Assembly (NCBI GenBank): GCA_947461995.1
Contig: CANHNH010000001.1
Location: 78,913-130,366, forward strand
Direction: 5' to 3'
Length of the DNA: 51,454 bases
DNA from: Candidatus Nanopelagicaceae bacterium
GTDB lineage: Bacteria > Actinomycetota > Actinomycetes > Nanopelagicales > Nanopelagicaceae
The position numbers were made by a program, and so were the translations under genes. Position 1 is the stretch's first letter; each line of letters begins with the position of its first letter. The notes under the pieces are model-generated. The model worked only from the letters and a program-made list of their open reading frames with translations, did not search any database and was not told the DNA's origin. Shown here piece by piece: positions 31,444 through 41,957 of this stretch.

Positions 31444-32439
31444 ATGGCACACGAAATCGAAGCGATTCAAGATCCTGGAATTCCGGCTCACGTTCATCGC
31501 AAGGCCGATAATGATCCTGCAGCAGCCAAGCAAGCAGAACGCCAAGTAGCCATTCTCTTTTTATTATCAGCCCTTGGAACGATTCTTTTCATAGTTTCAT
31601 ACGTTGCAATTCCAGAAGATATTTTTGTTTTCATTCCTGTCATGGGAAATACGAATGCGCATCAGTTGTTTTTGGGGTTGGGTCTAGCTTTTTCTCTATT
31701 TTTTATCGGCATGGGTGCGATTCATTGGGCTAAAACTCTTATGCCAGATGAAGAAGTAACTGTGCAGCGTCACGAATTCAGATCTGCCGATGAAGATCGA
31801 GATGCACTTGTTGCAACCGCTAAAGAAGGTGCAGCTGCTGCAGGCCTTGGTCGCCGTTCTTTAATTAAGCGCTCTCTTGGTTTATCCCTTGGCTTAGTTG
31901 GTTTATCCCCCCTTCTTTTGTTGCGCGACTTAGGCCCTCTTCCAGGAGATTCACTCTCAAAGACAAGTTGGAAAGCCGGTACTCGACTTGTAACTGATCC
32001 AGGTGATCGCCCAATTAAGCCAGAAGATCTAGAAGTCGGTGCAGTTGCTCAAGTTCTGCCTGCCATGATTCCAGGACAAGATCACCGAGCCTTGAGTGAC
32101 ATCGGAAAAGACGCTGTGCTACTAATTCGTTTGCGTCCAGAAGAATTTAATTTGGATGCAGAACGTTTGTCATGGACGCATGAAGGAATCATTGCCTTTT
32201 CTAAAATATGTTCTCATATGGGATGTGCTGTTGCGCTCTATGAACAACAGACCAAACATCTGCTCTGTCCATGTCACCAATCAACATTTGATGTGACGCG
32301 CGCGGCAAAGGTTTTATTTGGACCTGCAGCCCGACCACTTCCTCAATTAGCATTAGCCCTGGATTCAGAGGGTTATCTTGTTGCAAAACAATCATTTTCC
32401 GAACCAGTAGGACCTAGTTTTTGGGAGCGCTCATCATGA
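31444..32439 (+). CDS. qcrA: Rieske iron-sulfur subunit of bc1
   Basis: CSHMGC ... CPCHQS Rieske ligands; three N-terminal TMs. Confidence 0.96.
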   Translation: MAHEIEAIQDPGIPAHVHRKADNDPAAAKQAERQVAILFLLSALGTILFIVSYVAIPEDIFVFIPVMGNTNAHQLFLGLGLAFSLFFIGMGAIHWAKTLMPDEEVTVQRHEFRSADEDRDALVATAKEGAAAAGLGRRSLIKRSLGLSLGLVGLSPLLLLRDLGPLPGDSLSKTSWKAGTRLVTDPGDRPIKPEDLEVGAVAQVLPAMIPGQDHRALSDIGKDAVLLIRLRPEEFNLDAERLSWTHEGIIAFSKICSHMGCAVALYEQQTKHLLCPCHQSTFDVTRAAKVLFGPAARPLPQLALALDSEGYLVAKQSFSEPVGPSFWERSS

Positions 32440-34022
32440 CCGCACGTGAACGTATTGCAGGCAACGTTGCTAATTATGTAGATGAGCGAACAGGCGCTGC
32501 GGCTTGGATGAAGAAAAACCTCAATAAGGTTTTCCCAGATCACTGGTCATTCTTGCTAGGCGAAATTGCACTGTACTCATTTATTATTTTGTTGCTCTCT
32601 GGAACATTCTTAACATTCTGGTTTGATCCATCGCAGCGCGAAGTTGTTTATGAAGGTGCATACCAACCTCTTTCTGGCTTGAAGATGTCAGCGGCGTACG
32701 CGTCTACTCTGCACATTTCATTTGAAGTTCGTGGTGGCTTGCTCATGCGTCAGATTCACCACTGGGCAGCACTTTTCTTTATGGTTGCAATTGTTGTTCA
32801 CTTATTGCGTGTGTACTTCACTGGTGCTTTCCGCAAGCCACGCGAATTTAACTGGATCATCGGCGTTGGTCTACTAACACTCGGAATTGTTGAAGGTTTC
32901 CTTGGCTACTCACTGCCTGATGACTTGCTATCAGGTACCGGAATCCGAATCGCCGAAGCCATCATTCAAGCCGTTCCTGTTGTCGGTACCTATATAGCTT
33001 TCTTTGCTTTCGGCGGAGCATTTCCCGGCGAAGCTTTCATTCCGCGAATTTTCACAGTGCACGTTCTCTTGCTTCCTGGAATTTTCTTAGCGTTAATCAC
33101 AGTGCACTTAATGTTGGTCTGGTATCAGAAGCATACCCAGTACCCAGGTCCAGGGCGCACAGAGAAAAATGTGGTTGGTTATCCTCTATTTCCTGTGTAC
33201 ATGGCTAAAGCTGGAGGCTTCTTCTTTATTGTCTTTGGTGTCACAACTTTTATTGCAGCCGTTGCATCTATTAACCCAATTTGGTTATACGGTCCCTATA
33301 CGCCCGGGCAGATTTCTGCAGGATCGCAACCCGATTGGTATATGGGTTGGCTAGATGGTTTAGTTCGAATGGCTCCTCCACTCGAAACACACGCTTTTGG
33401 ACACACTATTTCTTGGAACATTCTTATTCCTGGTCTAATTGTTCCGGGCATCATGTTCACTGGATTAGCTCTGTATCCATTTATCGAAAGTTGGATAACC
33501 GGAGATAAGCGCGAGCATCACTTACTCGATCGTCCGCGAAACGTTCCGAATCGAACAGCAATTGGTGCAATGGCACTAACTTTCACTTTGATTGCCCTGA
33601 TTAATGGCGGAAATGACATCATCGCTCAGCAATTCCACTTAAGCATTAACCAAATCATGTGGTTTAGCCGCATCGGCATACTTGTGTTGCCACCTATTGC
33701 TTTTGTTATCACCAAACGAATCTGTATTTCACTTCAACGTGCAGACCGAGAGCTTGTATTACACGGTAAAGAAACTGGTCGTTTGGTCAGATTGCCTCAT
33801 GGTGAATTTGTTGAAGTTCATGAAGAGATATCACCAGAGAAAAAATGGCTACTTACTTCTCATGAACAAAGTGGAGCCCTAGAATTGCCTGAAATCGATA
33901 AAGCGGGCGTACGTCGCACAGATGCAATACGTAACAAACTTCGTTCACGCATGAGTCAAGCGAATGCAGAAGTAGCGCCTAAGGTTTCTGTGCAGGATCT
34001 CAAGGAGATTGAGCACCACTAA
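32436..34022 (+). CDS. qcrB: Cytochrome bc1 cytochrome b subunit
   Basis: LHISFEVRGGLLMRQIHHWAALFF, GYSLPDDLLSGTGIRI; ATG at 32436 gives ATGA overlap with qcrA. Confidence 0.96.
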   Translation: MTARERIAGNVANYVDERTGAAAWMKKNLNKVFPDHWSFLLGEIALYSFIILLLSGTFLTFWFDPSQREVVYEGAYQPLSGLKMSAAYASTLHISFEVRGGLLMRQIHHWAALFFMVAIVVHLLRVYFTGAFRKPREFNWIIGVGLLTLGIVEGFLGYSLPDDLLSGTGIRIAEAIIQAVPVVGTYIAFFAFGGAFPGEAFIPRIFTVHVLLLPGIFLALITVHLMLVWYQKHTQYPGPGRTEKNVVGYPLFPVYMAKAGGFFFIVFGVTTFIAAVASINPIWLYGPYTPGQISAGSQPDWYMGWLDGLVRMAPPLETHAFGHTISWNILIPGLIVPGIMFTGLALYPFIESWITGDKREHHLLDRPRNVPNRTAIGAMALTFTLIALINGGNDIIAQQFHLSINQIMWFSRIGILVLPPIAFVITKRICISLQRADRELVLHGKETGRLVRLPHGEFVEVHEEISPEKKWLLTSHEQSGALELPEIDKAGVRRTDAIRNKLRSRMSQANAEVAPKVSVQDLKEIEHH

Positions 34023-34660
34023 TAAATTATTATTGCGGCAATAGCAATTAACGCTGCTGCAGTAGCAATGGATCCACTCTTGCCAACTCTTTGGGGTAAG
34101 CCTCTAATAGCGCTCTCGCGGTCTTGATCCATGTCTTTAATCACGTTAATAAAATGTGCTGCGCAACCCAGAATCGCACCTCCAAGCCACATCCACAGAG
34201 GTGGTGTGATTGATTTAGAGATAGCAATACATGAAGGCAACACTGCAAATGCAACTGCGTATGGAAGCGGTGAGAGTACATTAAATTTAAAATAGAAGTT
34301 ATAGGCAACACCACATCCAATGCCCAGCCAGTAAAGCAAGCCACCTTTAAAACCTAAAGGACCCAAGAGGTTTGCCACAAAAGAAAATGGCACCATAAAA
34401 ATCAACCATTTGCGTAAATATGCTTTTGTTATTAATCCAGAAACCAGTGGTTTATTGCTGCGCCCATGGCGTTGGTCATCTGTAAAGTCATAGAGATCAT
34501 TACTCCAGCCAACAACTAGTTGTCCTGTGAAAACGGTGAAAGCAATTACGTATGCCGGGCCTTCCCACCAATAACGCACTCCAAAAGCGAAAGCGATGCT
34601 TGTAACGATTAATGTGGGTATGAAATGCGAGGCCTGTAAAAGCCCACGAAATTTCTTCAT
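34019..34660 (-). CDS. Short UbiA-family prenyltransferase
   Basis: 213 aa; Asp-rich motifs NDLYDFTDD and KDMDQDRES. Confidence 0.75.
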   Translation of the reverse strand: MKKFRGLLQASHFIPTLIVTSIAFAFGVRYWWEGPAYVIAFTVFTGQLVVGWSNDLYDFTDDQRHGRSNKPLVSGLITKAYLRKWLIFMVPFSFVANLLGPLGFKGGLLYWLGIGCGVAYNFYFKFNVLSPLPYAVAFAVLPSCIAISKSITPPLWMWLGGAILGCAAHFINVIKDMDQDRESAIRGLPQRVGKSGSIATAAALIAIAAIIIY

Positions 34661-34685
34661 GATTTCTTAACTGCGAAGTTACTAA

Positions 34686-35090
34686 TTAATGATTTGAAGA
34701 AGTTAAAGGTTTTTCATACTCGGTAACCCAGCCAATTACACAAATAATCAAACTACTCACTGCGATTAACGTGAACCACCAACCGATTATTAAACCTAAA
34801 CCAGTTGCCAGTGCCGATAATCCAGTTGGCAATGGCCACCATGAATGAGGGCTAAAAAATCCTAACTCGCCAGCACCGTCGGAAATCTCTGCCGTTATAT
34901 TGTCTTCTGGAAGTGTTGAACCGATTCGTTTTTGTGTAAACCACACATAGAAACCAATCATGCCGGCAAGACCTGCAGATAGCATCAAGCCGGTAATACC
35001 AAGTGCTTCACCATCTACTTGCCAATAAACAATGGTGATAATTACGTAAAATATTGATAACCCAGCAAAGAGCATCCAATTTGTTTTCAT
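34686..35090 (-). CDS. ctaF: Cytochrome c oxidase subunit IV (actinobacterial CtaF)
   Basis: 134 aa four-TM protein directly downstream of ctaD. Confidence 0.85.
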   Translation of the reverse strand: MKTNWMLFAGLSIFYVIITIVYWQVDGEALGITGLMLSAGLAGMIGFYVWFTQKRIGSTLPEDNITAEISDGAGELGFFSPHSWWPLPTGLSALATGLGLIIGWWFTLIAVSSLIICVIGWVTEYEKPLTSSNH

Positions 35091-35095
35091 AAAAC

Positions 35096-36754
35096 TTAGT
35101 GCCCTTCGGTTTTGATGTGTGGGTGGTGTAAATCAAAAGCTGGGCGCTCACTTGATATGCGCGGCATAGATGTGAAGTTGTGCCGAGGTGGCGGACACGA
35201 TGTTGCCCATTCAAGAGATGAGCCGTAACCCCATGGATCATCAACACCTACAAGTGGACTTTTACGTGTAATCCATACGTTTACAAAGAATGGAATCATG
35301 GAAAGCGCCAAGAGGAATGAACCGATTGTTGAAACTGTGTTCATAAATGTGAAGCCATCGGTTGGCAAGTAATCCGCGTAACGACGAGGGAATCCTTTTA
35401 TGCCAAGCCAATGCTGGATTAAAAATGTTAGGTGGAAACCAAAAAAGAGAGTCCAGAAGTGGATTTTGCCTAGGCGCTCGTTGAGCATACGGCCTGTCAT
35501 CTTTGGCCACCAGAAATAGAATCCAGCGAACATAGCAAAAACCACAGTTCCAAAGAGAACATAGTGGAAGTGTGCGACTACAAAGTAGGAAGCTGAGACT
35601 GCAAAATCAAGTGGTGGCGAAGCCAAAATAATTCCTGTAAGCCCGCCGAATAAGAATGTTACGAGAAAGCCCATAACCCAGAGCATCGGTGTTTCAAATG
35701 TAACGTGGCCGCGCCACATTGTGCCAATCCAGTTAAAGAATTTCACGCCAGTAGGAACACCAATTAAGAAAGTCATAAACGAGAAGAACGGAAGCAACAC
35801 TTGTCCGCTAGCAAACATATGGTGCGCCCAAACAGAGACTGATAAGGCTGCGATTGCAATCGTTGCGGCGATTAATCCCTTGTAACCAAAGATTGGCTTG
35901 CGACTAAATACAGGCAAAATTTCCGTTGCAATTCCGAAGAACGGTAGCGCCAAGATGTACACCTCAGGGTGTCCAAAGAACCAGAACAGATGTTGCCAGA
36001 GCATTGCTCCGCCATTAGCTGGATCAAATAAGTGCGTTCCGTATAAGCGATCTGACTCAAGTCCTAAGAAAGCTACGGCCAAAGGAGGAAATGCTAGTAA
36101 AACAAGGATGGATGTGAGCAAAACGTTCCAAGAAAAAATCGACATACGAAACATCGTCATCCCGGGAGCACGCATTGTAAAAATTGTTGTAATGAAATTT
36201 ACAGCGCCCAAAATTGTTCCGATACCACCGATGGCTAACCCAACGATCCAGAGATCCGCGCCAATTCCTGGTGAATATGTTGAACTAGAAAGTGGAGCGT
36301 AAGCGGTCCAACCAAAGGATGCGGCGCCGCCCGGAGTTAAAAATCCTGCAAAGACCATAATTCCAGAGAAAAGATAGAGCCAATAAGAAAGCATATTTAA
36401 ACGAGGAAAAGCCACATCTGCTGCGCCAATTTGCAGAGGCATAATTACGTTCGCAAATCCAACAAAGAGCGGAGTTGCAAAGAGCAATAACATAATCGTT
36501 CCGTGCATTGTAAAGATTTGGTTGTACTGCTCATTGCTTAAAAATTGCAACCCTGGGCGAGCTAATTCTGAACGAAGGAGCAGTGCCAAGAAGCCACCAA
36601 TTAAGAACCATGCAAAAGTAGTGATGAGATACATGTAGCCAATACGTTTGTGATCCGTAGTTGTAACCCACTTAACGAATGCGTTTCCCTTGCGCGTTGG
36701 CTTTATGCCTTCTGTCGGAAGTTTTAGCGCCGGGCGTTCTGCGTAAGTTGTCAT
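35096..36754 (-). CDS. ctaD: Cytochrome c oxidase subunit I
   Basis: [37 protein letters not shown]. Confidence 0.97.
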   Translation of the reverse strand: MTTYAERPALKLPTEGIKPTRKGNAFVKWVTTTDHKRIGYMYLITTFAWFLIGGFLALLLRSELARPGLQFLSNEQYNQIFTMHGTIMLLLFATPLFVGFANVIMPLQIGAADVAFPRLNMLSYWLYLFSGIMVFAGFLTPGGAASFGWTAYAPLSSSTYSPGIGADLWIVGLAIGGIGTILGAVNFITTIFTMRAPGMTMFRMSIFSWNVLLTSILVLLAFPPLAVAFLGLESDRLYGTHLFDPANGGAMLWQHLFWFFGHPEVYILALPFFGIATEILPVFSRKPIFGYKGLIAATIAIAALSVSVWAHHMFASGQVLLPFFSFMTFLIGVPTGVKFFNWIGTMWRGHVTFETPMLWVMGFLVTFLFGGLTGIILASPPLDFAVSASYFVVAHFHYVLFGTVVFAMFAGFYFWWPKMTGRMLNERLGKIHFWTLFFGFHLTFLIQHWLGIKGFPRRYADYLPTDGFTFMNTVSTIGSFLLALSMIPFFVNVWITRKSPLVGVDDPWGYGSSLEWATSCPPPRHNFTSMPRISSERPAFDLHHPHIKTEGH

Positions 36755-37503
36755 ACTGTGCTCGCCTTCAGGGTCTCTAGATAATTCTTGTATTCAGATG
36801 GGGTAACAACTTTTACGCTAAATATCATCTGCGTGTGGTTGCGACCGCACAAGATATTGCATCGGCCAGGATAGGTACCCAATTTGTTCGCCGTAAATTC
36901 GAGGTGATTGGTAACGCCAGGAAGATTCTGTATCTGAATCATAAAAGCTGGAATCCAAAAGCCATGTACGACATCGTTAGAGGTAATTGTGAATCTAATT
37001 TTTTCACCTTGAGGTAGATACAGGGTTGGAGGTTGAGCAGGCGTACCGGTCACAACAGCGCCAGAACCAGCTTCCGGATACGCGAATTGCCATGACCATT
37101 GGATTCCTTCAACAGAAATTTCGTGTGCAGGTCCAGTTGTTTTTGCTGTAATCACGTTTTGCTTTTGTAATGTGTATCCGAAAAGAACGGCAACGATTAG
37201 GAACGGGATTACGGTGTAAAGAATTTCAACTGGCACGTTGTATTGAGTTTGCTTTGGAAATTCAGGAGAATCTTTTTTGAGGCGATGAAAAATCGCTGGC
37301 CAAATGATGAGAATAAAAGTGATAACTCCAACAACACCAGCTGCGATCCAAGCTCCTTGCCACAGTGATAGCGACTGATCGTTAACACTAGTTATTCCTT
37401 CTTCAAATCCAAGTCCCGATACCTTAGAACAACCGGTAAGAAACAATGCGGTTGGCACGACAATCCCGGCTAGGGATAAAAAACGCTTATTACGTGCGGA
37501 CAT
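36751..37503 (-). CDS. ctaC: Cytochrome c oxidase subunit II
   Basis: Lipobox FLTGC; CuA region [14 protein letters not shown]; internal ATG at 37503 (MSARNKRF) preferred over track start 37542. Confidence 0.95.
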   Translation of the reverse strand: MSARNKRFLSLAGIVVPTALFLTGCSKVSGLGFEEGITSVNDQSLSLWQGAWIAAGVVGVITFILIIWPAIFHRLKKDSPEFPKQTQYNVPVEILYTVIPFLIVAVLFGYTLQKQNVITAKTTGPAHEISVEGIQWSWQFAYPEAGSGAVVTGTPAQPPTLYLPQGEKIRFTITSNDVVHGFWIPAFMIQIQNLPGVTNHLEFTANKLGTYPGRCNILCGRNHTQMIFSVKVVTPSEYKNYLETLKASTV

Positions 37504-37562
37504 AGGCTTAAGAATAGTGGTGCATTTCCGAAACGCGCTCACCTGCCAGTAGCGTTCATCCG

Positions 37563-38630
37563 GTGGTACGTGTCACAGGAAATTTCCAGAGTGAGAGCCC
37601 TATTCATCTAAAGGCTTTTGAAGTGCTTCAGGCTGCCTTTGAAAACGGTTGGGCAGATCCGGCAAAGCTTTCTCAATCTGGCGCCCGGGCACGTCAATTA
37701 AAAAACAACGCCCTGGAGTCCATAGGCTCTGCTCTATCAATTGAGGTTGATTCAATCGTGCCTGTATCACCCGCTTCGCTTGGATATTTCGTAGGCATTC
37801 AGGGTCTGAATCGAGGTTCTTCATCTTTGATTCATGGAGCCACAGATCGCAAAGATGTGTTCGCAATTGCATCAAAAACTGCTCATCAGCTTCTAAAAAG
37901 TGACCTCACCGGAAAACTGCATTCTGAAAAAACTCAAAGCAAGGGATCGGTTCTTGCGCTTCAAATAGCTAATGCCGAAACTGGTGTGATTCAAGATTGT
38001 CAGGCGATCATCAATGATGTAAAACCCGATCACATTTTTCTTGACGCAACAACGAGTGGAATTCGCGTGCCGCTAATTGATCAATTTTCTACGGCACTTT
38101 TCGATAGCAAATCTTGGTACGGTCCATCAGGACTTGCGTTTTTAGTTTTGAAAAAACCTTCAGAGTGGAGCAATCCCCTGCCTCATCTCAACGCTGCCCA
38201 TCCAAATTTTGATGTTTCGCTACCTCTGCTTCTCGCAGCCGCTGTAGCACTTGAAAATTTCTCTGCAGAAGTAGCGTCTGCAAACACTCAAGCTCGTGAA
38301 TTTAATGAACAACTAAGAAATGCATTTTCGCAATTGGCAGATATAGACATTGCAGGTCAATTGGATTCCAGCCTGCCCCACTTACTCAGTGTTTCTTTCC
38401 TGAATTGCAATGGTGAAGAGTTGCTTCGCGAAATTCAAAACGATGGCTACAGCGTTGACTCGGGCTCAGCTTGCACGGCTGATAACTTAGAGCCAAGCCA
38501 CGTACTGGCTGCCATGGGCGTTCTTACTCATGGAAATATTCGAATCACTATTCACCCAGGCACAACCCAAGAAGAAATTGATGGATTAATTTCTTCTGTG
38601 TCGAAAAACGTGCAACGTCAACGCCGATGA
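37563..38630 (+). CDS. Divergent cysteine desulfurase-like (class V aminotransferase fold) protein
   Basis: DSGSACTADNLEPSHVLAAMG (catalytic Cys loop) and FDSKSWYGPSG where IscS/NifS has SGHKxYGPKG. Confidence 0.78.
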   Translation: MVRVTGNFQSESPIHLKAFEVLQAAFENGWADPAKLSQSGARARQLKNNALESIGSALSIEVDSIVPVSPASLGYFVGIQGLNRGSSSLIHGATDRKDVFAIASKTAHQLLKSDLTGKLHSEKTQSKGSVLALQIANAETGVIQDCQAIINDVKPDHIFLDATTSGIRVPLIDQFSTALFDSKSWYGPSGLAFLVLKKPSEWSNPLPHLNAAHPNFDVSLPLLLAAAVALENFSAEVASANTQAREFNEQLRNAFSQLADIDIAGQLDSSLPHLLSVSFLNCNGEELLREIQNDGYSVDSGSACTADNLEPSHVLAAMGVLTHGNIRITIHPGTTQEEIDGLISSVSKNVQRQRR

Positions 38631-38842
38631 TTGAAATTGATGCTCGTGGATTGCGTTGTCCTCAACCCATTATTGAACTTGGAAAAAAGATCTCAACAAT
38701 GAATAAGGGTGATGAAGTAACTTTACTGTCAGATGACCCAGCAACCGAGCCTGATTTGTCAGCATGGTCGCGCATGACTGGAAACAAGTTTGAGAAAAAA
38801 TCCGAGAGTGTTTTTCTTGTTACGAAACTAAGTGAGCGCTGA
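38627..38842 (+). CDS. tusA: TusA/SirA-family sulfurtransferase
   Basis: 71 aa, IDARGLRCPQPIIELGKKI; overlaps preceding gene by ATGA. Confidence 0.92.
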   Translation: MIEIDARGLRCPQPIIELGKKISTMNKGDEVTLLSDDPATEPDLSAWSRMTGNKFEKKSESVFLVTKLSER

Positions 38843-39797
38843 TTTCCTTCGCTGCGCTTTCGCCATAGGCACCCTTAAACCGCTCAACAAATTGATCTGG
38901 CGTGAATCGATACTCCTGGGTGCCTTTAGTTTCAATGACATACGTTGCAAGCATCGCACCAAGTTGTAGACATCTTTCGTGAGAAAGTCCCCACGCAAGG
39001 CCTGCAATAAAACCTGAACGAAATGAATCGCCCACACCTGTTGGATCTAATTTGGCGCTCTCTTTTGGACACGCAATTTTGATTAGCTCGCCACCCTTTG
39101 TTTCAATACGTGCGCCTTTTGACCCTTGTGTGATGACGCGATGCTTTACGCGAGAAAGAATTTCAGCATCGCTCCAACCAGTTTTTTGGATTGCTAGCGC
39201 AAGTTCGTATTCATTCATAAACAAATATGCGGCACCGTCAATCAGCATCTTAATTTCATGACCTTCCATACGTGCCATTTGTTGAGATGGATCGGCTGCA
39301 ATTGCAATGCCACGGGTTTTTGCAACTTCGCTGTGGCGCATCATCGCTTCTGGATCATCAGGTGAAATTACTATCAAATCCAGTTCGCCAGTTTTTTCCA
39401 TAATCGGTGCTAATTCAATATTTCGCGCTTCACTCATTGCGCCCGGAAAAAAAGAAGCAATTTGATTGAGTTCGGTATCAGTGGTCACCATAAAGTGCGC
39501 AGTAAAAAGATTTTTAGAAATTAATACGTGGCCGGTGTCTACGCCGTGTCGAGAAAGCCACGCCTCGTAATCAGCCCAATCTTTACCGACTGCTGCAATC
39601 AAAATCGGTTTTAAGCCAAGCATTCCCATACCAAAACAAATATTGGCCGCGCATCCACCTCTGCGAACATCGAGGTCATCAACTAGGAATGAGAGTGAAA
39701 CTTTTTCAAGTGAACCTGCAACGAGTGAATCAGTAAATTTTCCAGAGAAGGTCATTAAATGATCAAGACCGACAGAGCCAGCTACACCAATTCGCAT
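38820..39797 (-). CDS. PfkB-family carbohydrate/adenosine kinase
   Basis: GGCAANICFGMGMLG, DPTGVGDSFRSGFIAGL. Confidence 0.92.
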   Translation of the reverse strand: MRIGVAGSVGLDHLMTFSGKFTDSLVAGSLEKVSLSFLVDDLDVRRGGCAANICFGMGMLGLKPILIAAVGKDWADYEAWLSRHGVDTGHVLISKNLFTAHFMVTTDTELNQIASFFPGAMSEARNIELAPIMEKTGELDLIVISPDDPEAMMRHSEVAKTRGIAIAADPSQQMARMEGHEIKMLIDGAAYLFMNEYELALAIQKTGWSDAEILSRVKHRVITQGSKGARIETKGGELIKIACPKESAKLDPTGVGDSFRSGFIAGLAWGLSHERCLQLGAMLATYVIETKGTQEYRFTPDQFVERFKGAYGESAAKEISAHLVS

Positions 39798-39822
39798 GGC
39801 GTGATACTAGTTAACTGATTGC

Positions 39823-40170
39823 TTAGTTAAAAGAATCGCCACAGGCGCATGAGCCTTGGGCGTTTGGATTATCAATTGTGAAACCTTGCTTCTCAATTGT
39901 GTCCACGAAATCAATAGTTGCACCAGATAGATAAGGATCACTCATCTTGTCTGTAATTACCTTAACGGCTCCGAATTCGCGAACAATGTCGCCATCAAGA
40001 TTGCGATCATCGAAATAGAGCTGGTATTTCAAGCCAGAGCAACCACCAGGTTGTACGGCAACGCGAAGATTAAGATCGTCGCGACCTTCTTGTGCTAACA
40101 ATGCAGACACTTTTGATGCTGCGTTATCGGTTAGAAGGATGCCTGCTGTGGTGCTTGTCTCTGTGCTCAT
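39823..40170 (-). CDS. erpA: A-type iron-sulfur cluster carrier (ErpA/HesB-like)
   Basis: QPGGCSGLKYQLYFDD ... GSCACGDSF. Confidence 0.93.
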   Translation of the reverse strand: MSTETSTTAGILLTDNAASKVSALLAQEGRDDLNLRVAVQPGGCSGLKYQLYFDDRNLDGDIVREFGAVKVITDKMSDPYLSGATIDFVDTIEKQGFTIDNPNAQGSCACGDSFN

Positions 40171-40239
40171 GTTTTCTCCCTTTCGAGTACCGGCTAAGCG
40201 TAGCGACCTGCTGGACTCTGCGCGACATGGACACAGATT

Positions 40240-41397
40240 ATGAGAGAGAATGCATCTGTGAATCTGACTGACTTACTACTGCTTGGAAAAGGCAGCGATT
40301 TAGCCAGTGAACGTGGCGTTTCGTGCGATGGCCAATTGCCTGCCGCAAGTGATCCCGAATTAATTGCTCGCGCCAGAGCTGCTCGCAAAGCACTCGGATC
40401 CAGCGTTCTAGTTCTAGGCCATCACTATCAACGAAATGAAGTTATTGAATTTGCCGATATCACGGGAGACTCATTTAAATTGGCAGAAGAAGCGGCTAAA
40501 CAAAGCAGCGTTGAAAATATAATTTTTTGCGGAGTTCATTTTATGGCTGAGAGTGCCGACATTCTAACTTCTGATAAACAAAGAGTAATTCTTCCCGATC
40601 TTGCCGCAGGTTGCTCAATGGCAGATATGGCCACTGCCAATCAAGTAAATAAATGTTGGGATGAACTTTCAAGTATTGGTGTTGCGGAAAAAGTTATTCC
40701 GGTGACGTATATGAATTCATCTGCAGCTATTAAATCTTTTACCGGCGAACATGGTGGAACGATTTGCACCTCATCGAATGCAGAAGCGGCAATGAAATGG
40801 GCATTTACTCAAGGTGAAAAAATTCTATTCTTGCCCGATCAACATTTAGGAAGAAATACTGCAGTGCTCTCGTTAGGACTCACTCTCGATGATTGTGTCT
40901 TATGGAACCCATGGAAACCCATGGGCGGACTTACTGAAGATGAAATCAAGAACGCCAAAGTTATTTTGTGGCGTGGTCACTGCTCAGTTCATGGGCGTTT
41001 TTCAATTGATAGTGTCAACGAAATCCGCAACCGCGTGCCCGGGGTGCAAGTTTTAGTCCATCCCGAATGTACTCACGAAGTTGTGAGTTCTGCTGATCGG
41101 ATCGGATCAACTGAAAAAATAATTCAGATAGTTCAATCATCTCCAGCCGGATCAAAGTGGGCAATCGGCACAGAGCTCAATCTGGTCCAACGAATTTCTC
41201 AAAATAATCCAGACAAAGAGATCTATTTCTTGGATAAGGACATCTGCTATTGCTCCACAATGAATCGCATCGATCTGCCCCACTTGGTTTGGGCTATGGA
41301 ATCCCTCGTGAGCGGCAGAGTTGTGAATCAAATTCGTGTAGCACCTGAAGTGGCTAAGTACGCAAAACTCGCTTTAGAAAGAATGCTCGCTCTATAG
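40240..41397 (+). CDS. nadA: Quinolinate synthase
   Basis: VLGHHYQRNEVIEFADITGDSFKLA, VHPECTHEVV, CYCSTMNRI. Confidence 0.95.
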   Translation: MRENASVNLTDLLLLGKGSDLASERGVSCDGQLPAASDPELIARARAARKALGSSVLVLGHHYQRNEVIEFADITGDSFKLAEEAAKQSSVENIIFCGVHFMAESADILTSDKQRVILPDLAAGCSMADMATANQVNKCWDELSSIGVAEKVIPVTYMNSSAAIKSFTGEHGGTICTSSNAEAAMKWAFTQGEKILFLPDQHLGRNTAVLSLGLTLDDCVLWNPWKPMGGLTEDEIKNAKVILWRGHCSVHGRFSIDSVNEIRNRVPGVQVLVHPECTHEVVSSADRIGSTEKIIQIVQSSPAGSKWAIGTELNLVQRISQNNPDKEIYFLDKDICYCSTMNRIDLPHLVWAMESLVSGRVVNQIRVAPEVAKYAKLALERMLAL

Positions 41398-41399
41398 TT

Positions 41400-41942
41400 A
41401 TGTCCATGTCTAATTCTTCTGATGCTTCTGCGAAAAAAGGTCGTCCAACTCCTAAACGCAAAGAATCACAATCAAAACGAATAGTTTCATCCCTCGCTCC
41501 TGCTTCTTCTAAGTTAGAAAAAAAGCGCGCCCGCGAACAATCCCGTGCGGCTCGAACCGCGTCTCGCGCCGCTTACTTGCGGGGCGAAGAGAGCGCTCTG
41601 CCTCTGCGCGACAAAGGTCCGGCTCGCAAACTCGTAAGAAATCTTGTTGATTCAAGAAAATCTATCGGTGAATATTTTCTGCCAATCATTTTTGTAGTTT
41701 TGTTACTCTCTGTTTTTCCTGTACCTGCCCTGCAGTACGGCGGAATCGCACTTATGTACGTCGTACTCCTAACAGCTGTTGTTGATGGAATTTTTCTATC
41801 TCGAAAGATTAAGCGCGAAGTCCGCAAGCGTTTTCCAGATTCAGCGACCAAAGGTCTTGGACTCTACGGTTGGCTGCGATCAACTCAAATGCGCCGTCTG
41901 CGCACCCCACACCCACAGTTAAAATCCGGAGATAGTTTTTAA
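41400..41942 (+). CDS. DUF3043 domain membrane protein
   Basis: Basic N-terminus KKGRPTPKRKESQ, RAYLRGEESALPLRDKGPARKLVRNLVDSR, two TMs. Confidence 0.85.
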   Translation: MSMSNSSDASAKKGRPTPKRKESQSKRIVSSLAPASSKLEKKRAREQSRAARTASRAAYLRGEESALPLRDKGPARKLVRNLVDSRKSIGEYFLPIIFVVLLLSVFPVPALQYGGIALMYVVLLTAVVDGIFLSRKIKREVRKRFPDSATKGLGLYGWLRSTQMRRLRTPHPQLKSGDSF

Positions 41943-41957
41943 GTATTTTTTAAGAGC

